The position numbers and the translations under genes are program-made. 64,000 bases of DNA, from assembly GCF_024181405.1 (NCBI RefSeq), contig NZ_CP051302.1, positions 1,054,001 to 1,118,000 of the forward strand. Reading direction: 5' to 3'. Shown here piece by piece: positions 19,847-28,000 of the stretch. Position 1 is the stretch's first letter; the number at the start of each line of letters is the position of its first letter. Source of the stretch: Treponema denticola. Lineage in GTDB: Bacteria; Spirochaetota; Spirochaetia; Treponematales; Treponemataceae. Below the pieces are notes generated by a model. That model had not been told where the DNA came from and searched no databases. It saw only the letters and a program-made list of their open reading frames with translations.

Positions 19847-21477
19847 TTAACCTCCGATCTTTTTATAAATTTATTAATTATAATAAAGCACAAATTTAAA
19901 ATTAAAACAATTGTGCAAAGAACTCCAAAAAAATCACCCAAATAAGAGTAAACGGTTTTATGCCCTTCTGTCAAGACGGTAACATCTGCAACCAAAATAT
20001 CCTTGATAAATGGGGGAAGCATTTCCTGAATATTTCCATTTTGATCGATAAAGGCTGTCTGCCCTGAACTTGCAGCCCTTAAAACCGGAAGACGGTTTTC
20101 GACAGCCCTAAAAACCGCCATACTCAAATGCTGATACTGACTTACAGCACTATTTGCCCAAGCATCATTTGTAAGATTAATGATTATATTAGCACCTTTT
20201 TTTGAAAAAGCCCTTGAAATATAACCGAAGGTATCTTCAAAACATATCGGTGTTCCGATTTTAAAATTATTAAATTCAAGAAGATGAGCTTCTTTTCCTC
20301 TTTCCCAAAAATGCGTATCATTTTCTTTTAAAAATTCGTAAAAACGTGGAAAAACTTTTTGGTAAGGAAAGTGCTCCGTAAATGGAACTAAGTGCATTTT
20401 CCGATAAGTCTGAGGTTCAGGAGGTAAAACGTTTTTCTTAGGAATAAAGAGTAAAGCTGCATTATAGTCAAGCTTCTTATCCTCAAGATTATCAAAATTG
20501 TTATCTGAAAATTTTTCATCCAAAACACCGTCATCATTTCCTATTAAAAACGGGACCCTTTGATTATCCAAAAAATGCAGCAACTCCCGCACCAAAAGCG
20601 AATTAGGATTATAGGTTGAGGTATATTTATAATGCCATCTTATCATAGGAATAAAAGCCGTTTCCGGCCAAACCACTAATTCGATATCCGGAAAATTTTT
20701 AAGAGCTTTTTCAGATAAGCTTTTAAGCTCTTCATAATTATTTCTATAAACTTCCAAATTTCCAAGCCAAGGATCTCTATTAGGCTGCACAAGAGCTATC
20801 TTTGTTCTTTGGGCTTCTGAAAGATCTATCTTTGTAAAAGCTCCATATAAAATAAATGCAAAAAACGTACCTATCCAAATCATCATAGGCAATTTATATC
20901 TTTTATAAACATTCTTTATATCTTTTTCTTTATAAAATTCAAAAAGAAAGGAGGCTGAACATGCCGAAAAGAAAACAAGCAAAAAAGAAATGCCCCATAC
21001 CCCGAATATTGAAGATACTTTGATCAATATCGGAAAATTCCATTGAGTATAGCCCATTATTCCATAGGGGTAACCTAAAAAACCCAGAGTATTAACATAT
21101 TCAAAAGCAACCCAAGCTGTCGCTTGAAAAATAAAGCTATATTTTAAAACATAAGAATCGATTATCTTTAAGAAAAAAAATAAAACGGAATAAAGAATAC
21201 AATACTTTGCAATTATTATATAAATAGCAAGGGGATGAAAAAATATTATCCAAAAATTAAAAATAAAATATGATAGAGCACCGGAAAAGGCTCCCCATAA
21301 AAATGAAAACTTTAGCTTAGTCCTTTTAAGTAATAAAAAAAATGGAATAAGAGCTATATATGCAAAAATAGGGAAACCGTTTAGATTCAAATAATTAGGA
21401 TGGGATAAGGCAAAAAGAACTGCCCCTAAAACAGCAAGCAAAAGGTTTAAAGTAAAAAATATAAATTTATTTTTCAT
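19843..21477 (-). CDS. lnt: apolipoprotein N-acyltransferase
   Basis: 544 residues. Attaches the third acyl chain to the N-terminal cysteine of lipoproteins at the inner membrane. The first ~215 residues hold about six membrane helices, followed by a periplasmic nitrilase-fold domain. The catalytic triad is visible: Glu in VVWPETAF near 270, Lys in YRKMHLVPFTEHFP near 364 and Cys in GTPICFEDTFG near 413. A final helix lies at the C-terminus. The gene overlaps both neighbours by four bases (HU-like upstream, bactofilin downstream). The many lipoproteins in this window are its likely clients. Confidence 0.95.
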   Translation of the reverse strand: MKNKFIFFTLNLLLAVLGAVLFALSHPNYLNLNGFPIFAYIALIPFFLLLKRTKLKFSFLWGAFSGALSYFIFNFWIIFFHPLAIYIIIAKYCILYSVLFFFLKIIDSYVLKYSFIFQATAWVAFEYVNTLGFLGYPYGIMGYTQWNFPILIKVSSIFGVWGISFLLVFFSACSASFLFEFYKEKDIKNVYKRYKLPMMIWIGTFFAFILYGAFTKIDLSEAQRTKIALVQPNRDPWLGNLEVYRNNYEELKSLSEKALKNFPDIELVVWPETAFIPMIRWHYKYTSTYNPNSLLVRELLHFLDNQRVPFLIGNDDGVLDEKFSDNNFDNLEDKKLDYNAALLFIPKKNVLPPEPQTYRKMHLVPFTEHFPYQKVFPRFYEFLKENDTHFWERGKEAHLLEFNNFKIGTPICFEDTFGYISRAFSKKGANIIINLTNDAWANSAVSQYQHLSMAVFRAVENRLPVLRAASSGQTAFIDQNGNIQEMLPPFIKDILVADVTVLTEGHKTVYSYLGDFFGVLCTIVLILNLCFIIINKFIKRSEVK

Positions 21478-21794
21478 GATTCAATAAGCTCTTGAGTATC
21501 GATTTTGTGCAGAGCTTCTTTAAGCTCTTTTCCTGGTTTAAATCTTACCTTACACCTATCGGCAGTTAAAACGGCTTCTCCTGTTTTAGGGTTACGGGCA
21601 TTTTTTCGGCCATGCAAAACGGCAAAATCAAAAGAACCTAGGCCGCGTATCTCCACAGGAATTCCTTGCTGCAAAAGCACGGAAAGCTCATCTAAAAACA
21701 GATTAGCTATGGCATTAATCTGCTTAAGCTGGTATTGAGGATTGTTTCGATAAACGGAATCTATTATGTCTATTTTTGACCGCTTTTGTTTCAT
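21474..21794 (-). CDS. HU/IHF-family DNA-binding protein
   Basis: 106 residues from the ATG at 21794 (MKQKRSKIDIIDSVY). The family signature is EIRGLGSFDFAVLHGRKNARNPKTGE near residues 55-80, the DNA-binding arm of HU/IHF proteins. The frame stays open upstream to 21884, but that part overlaps the rpsT end and its terminator, so the inner start is preferred. No strong Shine-Dalgarno is visible. It overlaps lnt by four bases and is probably read through from rpsT. Confidence 0.88.
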   Translation of the reverse strand: MKQKRSKIDIIDSVYRNNPQYQLKQINAIANLFLDELSVLLQQGIPVEIRGLGSFDFAVLHGRKNARNPKTGEAVLTADRCKVRFKPGKELKEALHKIDTQELIES

Positions 21795-21824
21795 TTTAAG
21801 GCAATTGTAAATTGGGTAAAATAT

Positions 21825-21858
21825 AAAAAAATACCGCAATCCCAATCGGTTTTGCGGT
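21825..21858 (-). terminator. terminator after rpsT
   Basis: On the minus strand ACCGCAA and TTGCGGT (seven pairs, 12-base loop) are followed by A and a run of seven T. It lies 13 bases after the rpsT stop and just before the HU-like gene, so it probably attenuates rather than fully stops read-through. Confidence 0.75.
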
Positions 21859-21870
21859 TTTTCTTCATTC

Positions 21871-22140
21871 TTATTTTGCTGCAAATGAAGCGTTGTACAA
21901 AAGCTGCATCCTTGACTTTTTGCGGGCTGCCGAATTTTTTGTTAAAATTCCTTTTCGGGCTGCAGAATCAAGCTGACTGGAGAGCTCGCGAAGTAAGGCT
22001 GCGGCATTTTCCGCATTAGCTGCATGAACAGCCTCAGTATACTTTCTAGCTGTTGTACGTACTTCACTTTTTGCAGAGCGGTTTCGCATTCGGCGTACTT
22101 CACTCTGGTTATGTCTTTTAATCGCAGATCGATTTTTCAT
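21871..22140 (-). CDS. rpsT: 30S ribosomal protein S20
   Basis: 89 residues, very rich in Lys, Arg and Ala, with the S20 pattern: MKNRSAIKRHNQSEVRRMRN at the start and KGILTKNSAARKKSRM near residue 65. S20 binds 16S rRNA early in 30S assembly. The start has GGAGG eight bases upstream, a strong site fitting high expression. A terminator follows. Confidence 0.93.
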   Translation of the reverse strand: MKNRSAIKRHNQSEVRRMRNRSAKSEVRTTARKYTEAVHAANAENAAALLRELSSQLDSAARKGILTKNSAARKKSRMQLLYNASFAAK

Positions 22141-22206
22141 TTAAGGTACCTCCGTAATTAATTTAAAACTATAGTTATTGTATATGACATAATACAGCCG
22201 CTTAGA

Positions 22207-23439
22207 TTACACCATATCAATTTTTTTTGCAATAGCTATACGCAATTTTTTTGCATCTTCTTCGGCTAAACCAAGATCCGAGGCAGAATCCAAGTCCCTG
22301 GCAGCTTCAGGATATAAGGCCAGTTTAAAATAGGACAAAGCACGCCTAAAATAAACATGGGCTTGAAACTTATTTATTTCAAGCGATTTTGTAAAATATT
22401 CAATGGCTTCATCATCTCTGTTTAAGAGAGTTAAAGCTATTCCCACATAATAAAACGAACGAAAATTTGCAGAATTATATTTACAGCTCTGCAAAAAATC
22501 GGCATAAGCACCTTCATAATTAGCTTGGGCAAAATAGGCCATACCTCTGTGTTTATATACAACCGACAAAACTATATCGTTAGGATTTTGTTCAATTATT
22601 TTTGTATAAATCTTTTCGGCCTTATCAAAAAGATTTTGATTATGAGCTTCAATTGCAGATAATATCAAATCATCGATCGTTTCGGCAAGCTTCAACTCCT
22701 CTCCATGCTCTACATTATCATGTTGAACAATATTGGTTTCAGGTAAAACTTGAGCCGTATATTCATCAGCCATCGAATAAAATTCAAAACGCCTTTTTTC
22801 AAGCTCGGCATTAAGCTTGTTTTGATAATCGCGAATTTCCTGAAAAATAATATCAGCCAAACTCAAACTTGCGTTTATCGAAGCAAGCTTTCTTTTTAGG
22901 GGTTGATCAAAGGGAGAAAACTCCGATTTATATACCAGCTCGTGTTCAACCTCAGCCCAAGCATCTTGAAGAATAGTCCGAAGCTGGATCTCAAAAATTA
23001 AATTTTTAGGTAAAACAAGACCTACCTTAAATTCTTCAGGTATCTCAAGTAAAAAATGCACCGATTCATACCCGAATTCTCTAAAAGTCCTTTCAGAACC
23101 CTTACGTTCCACTTCTATTATCTTAAAATTCTTTAGCAGAATTGTTTCAACTTCATTTATATCCTGTAAAAAGGGGCATATTATCCTTACTCCCAGAATA
23201 TCTGTAAGAACAGGAAGATCTGATGTATCTTTTTTTGGAGGAAATTTTAAAAGTTTCAAATAATAACTATTAAAACTTTTTACCCTTGTTTTATATGTAG
23301 GAGCAGAAGTTATTTTTACTATAGAACGTAGAAACTCCTCTATGCGCACTATCAAGATATTTAAGTGAGGCACATAAGAAGTATAAACCTCCCTTAATTT
23401 TTCTTTTTTAGGGAGCCAAGGCACGTCTTCAGACAACAT
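22207..23439 (-). CDS. RelA/SpoT-type nucleotidyltransferase with C-terminal TPRs
   Basis: 410 residues. Residues about 45-200 form a RelA/SpoT synthetase domain: TDILGVRIICPFLQD, FGYESVHFLLEI and FEIQLRTILQDAWAEVEHELVYK, matching the GTP- and ATP-binding motifs of (p)ppGpp synthetases. There is no HD hydrolase, TGS or ACT domain. From about residue 245 come TPRs (YKHRGMAYFAQANYEGAYADF, AHVYFRRALSYFKLALYPEA). It probably makes guanosine alarmones; the TPRs could sense a partner. A TATAAC box lies seven bases before the ATG and no Shine-Dalgarno is visible. Confidence 0.85.
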   Translation of the reverse strand: MLSEDVPWLPKKEKLREVYTSYVPHLNILIVRIEEFLRSIVKITSAPTYKTRVKSFNSYYLKLLKFPPKKDTSDLPVLTDILGVRIICPFLQDINEVETILLKNFKIIEVERKGSERTFREFGYESVHFLLEIPEEFKVGLVLPKNLIFEIQLRTILQDAWAEVEHELVYKSEFSPFDQPLKRKLASINASLSLADIIFQEIRDYQNKLNAELEKRRFEFYSMADEYTAQVLPETNIVQHDNVEHGEELKLAETIDDLILSAIEAHNQNLFDKAEKIYTKIIEQNPNDIVLSVVYKHRGMAYFAQANYEGAYADFLQSCKYNSANFRSFYYVGIALTLLNRDDEAIEYFTKSLEINKFQAHVYFRRALSYFKLALYPEAARDLDSASDLGLAEEDAKKLRIAIAKKIDMV

Positions 23440-23480
23440 AGTTTTTGTTATAAAATCTTTTTTCTACAGGGTCATCACAT

Positions 23481-23510
23481 AAAAGCGGCCGAGCATTTCG
23501 ACCGCTTTTA
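23481..23510 (-). terminator. terminator of flaA
   Basis: Stem AAAAGCGG(T)CGA / TCGGCCGCTTTT on the minus strand with one G-T pair and a short loop, 16 bases after the flaA stop; nearly symmetric, so it may work both ways. Confidence 0.75.
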
Positions 23511-23525
23511 TAACTTTGTTAGAAC

Positions 23526-24575
23526 TTATTGTTGTTTCTTTTCGGAACCTTCTGAAGGTGTGAAACCTTCTTCTGTAGCCAACTTTTCCTGTTCAAGGAA
23601 TCGTAAAACTTGAGTTTGACCGAATCTTTCAACTTCAATCTTCTTTCTCTTCATTTCTCTTTCTGTCTGAATACCCCAAAGGTCTTCATCAGCGAAGTCT
23701 CGTACTGTTGTCAAAACAGCTTTGTCAAAGATGATCTTAACATCTTTAAAATATGCGATAGCATCTCCGCCGTCATGAGCTGCATCACGGGTGATTAAGA
23801 AACCTTCAAAAGCTACATGAGGAAGAGCTATAGGGTAAACAGGATAAAGCCTTAATTCCCTAGACTTTACATTTGCAACGTATGAAGGATTGTTCCATAC
23901 CAATTCTCTCCAGCCGTCAAATAAGAGGTAACCCATGAAGTATCTTTTAACTACATTGTTCTGATCTCTAAGAAGAACATAAAGACCATGGGGGAAGTTC
24001 ATACCATAGGTATTTACAGCAATTGATTTGATAACGCCTGTATTTCGAACAACACCATAGCCTTCTTCAAATCTTGATTTACCTGAAGCCTTATCTTCTG
24101 CAGTAGGTTCCTGCAAGTTACCCTGATCATCAACCTGAGCCATTTTTTCATAAGCAGGAATTAAAAATCCGGGTCTAATCTTTGCATTAGCATTATTTGC
24201 CCATTCGGGAAACAAGATGCGGACACCCATCAACTTTTGGCCGGCAAATTTATCGCCTTCAGCTCTTACTTCAGCTTCCTTAATAGTTGAAACACCAACT
24301 GAAAGAGGATTCTGAGCGGAAGAATTCAATTGAACTTCCCACTGCTCAAGAGCTAGAGATGATCTCATCAAAGCTTTTTGCTCATCTGTGTAAGAAGCAC
24401 CGGCTACCTGACCGTAATCCATAACGGTTCTTCTGTTTTGTGTCATCTTACCATTAGCATCTGCGATGATATCTGCATTCAACAGTGCGAAGTCAATAAT
24501 AACCGCTTCCTCAGCAACAGCAACAGCACCCATCAAAAGGAATGCCATAGCAACAAGTATAAATGTTTTTTTCAT
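23526..24575 (-). CDS. flaA: flagellar filament outer layer (sheath) protein FlaA
   Basis: 349 residues. The signal peptide (MKKTFILVAMAFLLMGAVAVA) directs it to the periplasm, where FlaA coats the FlaB core of spirochaete periplasmic flagella. The body follows treponemal FlaA: VIIDFALLNADIIAD at the mature N-terminus, MGVRILFPEWANNANAKIRP near residue 118 and RDFADEDLWGIQTEREMKRKK near 300. AAGGAG lies before the ATG, and the promoter at 24621-24648 overlaps a palindrome. This is the clearest spirochaete marker in the window. Confidence 0.95.
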   Translation of the reverse strand: MKKTFILVAMAFLLMGAVAVAEEAVIIDFALLNADIIADANGKMTQNRRTVMDYGQVAGASYTDEQKALMRSSLALEQWEVQLNSSAQNPLSVGVSTIKEAEVRAEGDKFAGQKLMGVRILFPEWANNANAKIRPGFLIPAYEKMAQVDDQGNLQEPTAEDKASGKSRFEEGYGVVRNTGVIKSIAVNTYGMNFPHGLYVLLRDQNNVVKRYFMGYLLFDGWRELVWNNPSYVANVKSRELRLYPVYPIALPHVAFEGFLITRDAAHDGGDAIAYFKDVKIIFDKAVLTTVRDFADEDLWGIQTEREMKRKKIEVERFGQTQVLRFLEQEKLATEEGFTPSEGSEKKQQ

Positions 24576-24610
24576 TCAAAAACTCCTTTTATGCACTTAA
24601 TTTATGCCCT

Positions 24611-24648
24611 GTATACTATAAGTATACGTAATAATTCAATTTTGTCAA
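24611..24648 (-). promoter_or_regulatory. flaA promoter with a palindrome over the -10 box
   Basis: TTGACA (24643-24648) and TATACT (24621-24626) with a 16-base spacer on the minus strand. The -10 box lies in the perfect palindrome GTATACT-TAT-AGTATAC (24611-24627), a candidate operator. Confidence 0.6.
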
Positions 24649-24669
24649 CACTTTTTTTGCTTTTTAGTG

Positions 24670-25128
24670 TTATTTTTTTAATAATTCGTAAATCTCTATA
24701 CCCTCAACGAATATATGAGCTGCCGTTAAGTTCTTACAGTTGGTAAATATATTTTTTTGCAAAAGAGACTTAATTTCATCGGAATCAAACTCTTGTTTTA
24801 TATCTTCAGTAAAAACTACAGGCAGATCGGCATATAAAACACCTTCTTTTACAAAGCAGGAGAGCAATTTGGATCCGGTTCTTATAAAAGAATAACAATG
24901 ATGATTAACCGGTCCAAGCATCAATTCTTCAAAAAAAGCTGCCTCAGGCTCCATTATATTTTGGATCGGAACATAACGGATTTCGGTATCAATATTTCCT
25001 GTTATGGAATTCTTAAAAAACAGAACATATCGATCGTGCTTTTTATTAAGAACCGATGTAAAAAGCACAACTATTATTATGACAATCAATAAAAAAGCTG
25101 CAATAATCTTTGTTTTTATGTAATTCAT
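24670..25128 (-). CDS. GerMN-domain membrane-anchored protein
   Basis: 152 residues from the ATG at 25128. An N-terminal membrane segment (IIAAFLLIVIIIVVLFTSVL) is followed by a GerMN-like domain, recognisable by FFEELMLGPVNH near residue 63 and the final VEGIEIYELLKK. GerMN domains occur in sporulation and envelope proteins, often beside cell-wall amidases, and the gene directly follows such an amidase. A TTG at 25146 is in frame but overlaps the amidase stop. The precise role is unknown. Confidence 0.75.
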   Translation of the reverse strand: MNYIKTKIIAAFLLIVIIIVVLFTSVLNKKHDRYVLFFKNSITGNIDTEIRYVPIQNIMEPEAAFFEELMLGPVNHHCYSFIRTGSKLLSCFVKEGVLYADLPVVFTEDIKQEFDSDEIKSLLQKNIFTNCKNLTAAHIFVEGIEIYELLKK

Positions 25129-25142
25129 TACATACCCCGAAA

Positions 25143-26156
25143 TCAATTATTTTCAAAATTGCTTATAAAAGCAGAGAGTCCATTATATATTCCCAAGGAG
25201 CATTTTTTCAAGTAGTCCGGAGAATTTAAAAGCTTAATTTCGGTTTTATTGCTGATAAAGCCTAATTCAATTAAAACACTGGGCATTTTGACGTTGCGTA
25301 CCACAAACCACTGATTTTCGCGTATTCCCCTATTGGGGCTTTTTTCCCCGATTTGCGCATCCAATCCGTCCAAAATATTTTGGGCCATTAAAATACTTTC
25401 CATGGTAAATTCCTCTTCCATCATCGAATTCAATATGGAATGAATTTCTTTCGGCACGTTTTTTTTATCGACTACTTCACGCCTGTATTCGGGAGGAAGA
25501 TACCAGACCTCAAAACCGGCAGCCTTTGAGCTAAGGGATGCATTTACATGGATGGAAACATAGAGAATGCTTTCATTTTTTTTCAATTTTACCGAATTTG
25601 CCATATTTACCCTGTCTTCAAGGGTCGGATATACATCCCGATTTCTGGTTAAAAGAATTTTTTTGTCCGGATAGGCATTTTTAAGCATCTTGTACAGATC
25701 TAAGCTGACCTTTAAGGCAATGTCCTTTTCGTATAAGACAAACGTTTTTTTATTTTCGACATAAGAGCCGACACAGCCTGGATCTTTTCCCCCATGTCCG
25801 GGATCTATCAAAATAACCCCTACCCTATAATTTTCTTCTTTTTGAGGTACGGCAAAAAATGTTTCAAGTTTTTTATACATTTCACCGCTTATAAAGGTAA
25901 GACCGTCTTTTTGATAGGGAGGCGGAGTAAAATCGGCTTTTTCGTTATCAAAAATTATAAGACTTTCCCCTATTTTGCAGCTTACCTGAGAATTATTTTT
26001 TATAAAAATAAGTTCTTGAGAAAGCGGATCCCATGAAATATCGAGATCAAGCCTTCCTGCGGCATCCGTAACCGAAACGCCTGAAGAAAAAGCTTTTAAA
26101 CAAAGGAAAATCAAGAGAAAAATAGAAAAAAAAGTCTTATTTGTCCTATTTTTCAT
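25143..26156 (-). CDS. N-acetylmuramoyl-L-alanine amidase (Amidase_3)
   Basis: 337 residues with a signal peptide (FFSIFLLIFLCLKAFSSG). Residues about 115-335 are the Amidase_3 catalytic domain with its zinc ligands: LIDPGHGGKDPGC (His), YEKDIALKVSLDLY (Glu), VSIHVNASLS (His) and the catalytic Glu in LIELGFISN. It cuts the bond between muramic acid and L-alanine in peptidoglycan. The N-terminal ~90 residues resemble a copper-amine-oxidase-type or AMIN-like binding region. It begins seven bases after pgk and precedes the GerMN gene. Confidence 0.92.
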   Translation of the reverse strand: MKNRTNKTFFSIFLLIFLCLKAFSSGVSVTDAAGRLDLDISWDPLSQELIFIKNNSQVSCKIGESLIIFDNEKADFTPPPYQKDGLTFISGEMYKKLETFFAVPQKEENYRVGVILIDPGHGGKDPGCVGSYVENKKTFVLYEKDIALKVSLDLYKMLKNAYPDKKILLTRNRDVYPTLEDRVNMANSVKLKKNESILYVSIHVNASLSSKAAGFEVWYLPPEYRREVVDKKNVPKEIHSILNSMMEEEFTMESILMAQNILDGLDAQIGEKSPNRGIRENQWFVVRNVKMPSVLIELGFISNKTEIKLLNSPDYLKKCSLGIYNGLSAFISNFENN

Positions 26157-26162
26157 TAAAAA

Positions 26163-27422
26163 TTAAACAGTATCAAGACATGCAATGCCCGGGAGAACTT
26201 TTCCTTCAAGGAATTCGAGGGAAGCTCCGCCGCCGGTAGAAACATGGCTCATCTTATCGGCAAGATTGAACTTATTTACGGCAGCAACCGAATCACCGCC
26301 GCCTACAATTGTAAGTGCGCCTTTTTCCGTTGCAGCTGCTACAAGGCGGGCGGTTTCTTCCGTTCCCTTTGAAAAAGCCTCAAACTCAAAAACGCCTACC
26401 GGACCGTTCCAGACAATGGACTTTGACGACAAAATAATCTCTTTATAAAGAGTCAAGGTCTTAGGTCCTACATCCATTCCCATAAGATTATCCGGAATAT
26501 CGGTGCTTTCAACTAAAACAGCTTCGGCATTGGGAGAAAAAGTTTCGGAACAGATATGATCAACAGGAAGGATTATCTTTACACCCTGTTTTTCAGCCTT
26601 ATCCAAAAGATTTTTAGCAGTATCCATAAAATCTTCTTCAAATAAGGATTTACCGATCTTTTTTCCTTGAACCTTTAAGAAGGTGTAAGCCATTCCTCCT
26701 CCAATAATTAAAGAAGAGGCATTTTTTAAAAGGCTTCCCAAAACTGCAATTTTGGAAGAAACCTTTGCTCCTCCTATAATTGCCGTCATTGGCTTTGCAG
26801 GATTATTTAACATTGGTTCAAGGTATTTAATTTCCTTTTCCATAAGAAAACCGGCTACCCTTGTATTTATAAAGTTTGCAATTTCGGCTGTAGAAGCATG
26901 GGAGCGGTGAGCCGTTCCAAAAGCATCATTTACATAGATATCGCCGTACAAGCTTAGCTCTTTTGCCAAGATTTGCTGTTCGGCCTTTTCCTTTGAAGTT
27001 TCTTCTTTGTGGAAGCGGGTGTTTTCAAGCATGAGAATTCCGCCCTGAGGAAGAGCTTTTACCCTTTCAAGCTGCCCCATGCAGGATGGAGCAAAATCAA
27101 CAGGAAGTTTAAGAAGGCCGGATAAATATTCTGCAACAGGCTTCATCCTGTGCTTTCCGTTAATATAAGCTTCCTCATCAAAGGGTTTTCCGTCTTTTTC
27201 GGCCTTTTCCTTGGCTTTTTTTGCGTCCTTTGAAGGATCACCCAAATGGCTCATCAAAACAAGGCTTCTTGCTCCTTGTTCCAATATATATTTTATTGTA
27301 GGAAGAGCCGCCCTAATCCGCGTATCATCCTGCACTACTCCATCCTTCATCGGAACGTTAAAATCGACACGCATTATTATGCGCTTATCCTTTAAATTTA
27401 CATCTTTTACAGTCTTAATCAT
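26163..27422 (-). CDS. pgk: phosphoglycerate kinase
   Basis: 419 residues. Transfers phosphate from 1,3-bisphosphoglycerate to ADP in glycolysis. Motifs: [12 protein letters not shown] at residue 18, [17 protein letters not shown] near 57, [15 protein letters not shown] near 163, [12 protein letters not shown] near 215 and [15 protein letters not shown] near 375. The length is normal. GGAGG lies four bases before the ATG. With gpmA it is the second glycolytic gene here. Confidence 0.97.
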   Translation of the reverse strand: MIKTVKDVNLKDKRIIMRVDFNVPMKDGVVQDDTRIRAALPTIKYILEQGARSLVLMSHLGDPSKDAKKAKEKAEKDGKPFDEEAYINGKHRMKPVAEYLSGLLKLPVDFAPSCMGQLERVKALPQGGILMLENTRFHKEETSKEKAEQQILAKELSLYGDIYVNDAFGTAHRSHASTAEIANFINTRVAGFLMEKEIKYLEPMLNNPAKPMTAIIGGAKVSSKIAVLGSLLKNASSLIIGGGMAYTFLKVQGKKIGKSLFEEDFMDTAKNLLDKAEKQGVKIILPVDHICSETFSPNAEAVLVESTDIPDNLMGMDVGPKTLTLYKEIILSSKSIVWNGPVGVFEFEAFSKGTEETARLVAAATEKGALTIVGGGDSVAAVNKFNLADKMSHVSTGGGASLEFLEGKVLPGIACLDTV

Positions 27423-27468
27423 ATTACCTCCAATAAGATTTTTATTTTAGGCGCCCTTAAATTTAACT

Positions 27469-27846
27469 TTACTCGTTTTCTTTTTTGAATTCGATGAAGT
27501 CTATTTCAACACCGTTAGGATCTACGGCCGTTAAAATCTTTTTACCGTCTTTTACGGTTCTTGGAGGAGCCGTTATACGGACATTTTTAGCTTTTAGGTA
27601 CTTTTCGGCTTCGCCTATCTGGTCTACCTGTACGGTAAGAGAAAGCCGGCTGCCGTTTTGAGCTTTTGGAACATCATGGCTTATGAGCTCAAGATTCATT
27701 CCGCTGTCAGGTTCCGTTAAAAAAGCAATTCTTTTTCCCGGAGCGGCCGACATCATATAATTAAAAGTAAATCCAAGTACTTTTTCATAAAATTCAAGTG
27801 ATTTTTCCATTTCATCCGTGCGGATGGCAACACTGTTTAAAAACAT
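27469..27846 (-). CDS. VOC-superfamily (glyoxalase/dioxygenase-like) protein
   Basis: 125 residues covering one vicinal-oxygen-chelate domain: SVAIRTDEMEKSLEFYEKVLGF at the start and LTAVDPNGVEIDFIEF at the end. The family binds a divalent metal and includes lactoylglutathione lyase, but key glyoxalase I residues cannot be assigned confidently. AGAGG lies before the ATG. Its promoter spacer contains a Fur/PerR-like box. It is divergent from nagA. Confidence 0.8.
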   Translation of the reverse strand: MFLNSVAIRTDEMEKSLEFYEKVLGFTFNYMMSAAPGKRIAFLTEPDSGMNLELISHDVPKAQNGSRLSLTVQVDQIGEAEKYLKAKNVRITAPPRTVKDGKKILTAVDPNGVEIDFIEFKKENE

Positions 27847-27865
27847 TTTTATACCTCTTTAAAAA

Positions 27866-27894
27866 AGTATAACATAATCATTATCATAAGTCAA
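27866..27894 (-). promoter_or_regulatory. VOC gene promoter with a Fur/PerR-like box
   Basis: TTGACT (27889-27894) and TATACT (27866-27871) with a 17-base spacer on the minus strand. The spacer holds TGATAATGATTATGT (27872-27886), matching 12 of 14 defined positions of the 7-1-7 Fur-type consensus. Confidence 0.5.
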
Positions 27895-28000
27895 TTAAGA
27901 GTATTGACATTTTAGCCTTCTATAATTTTTAATAAAAAAATATCGACAACTGTACTTTTTTTTGTTAAACAGATATACTATAATAAAATGGAGAAAAGTT

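Noticed and set aside
27905..27926. TTGACA and TATAAT as a nagA promoter
   Set aside because: Only 11 bases separate the boxes, too few for sigma70.
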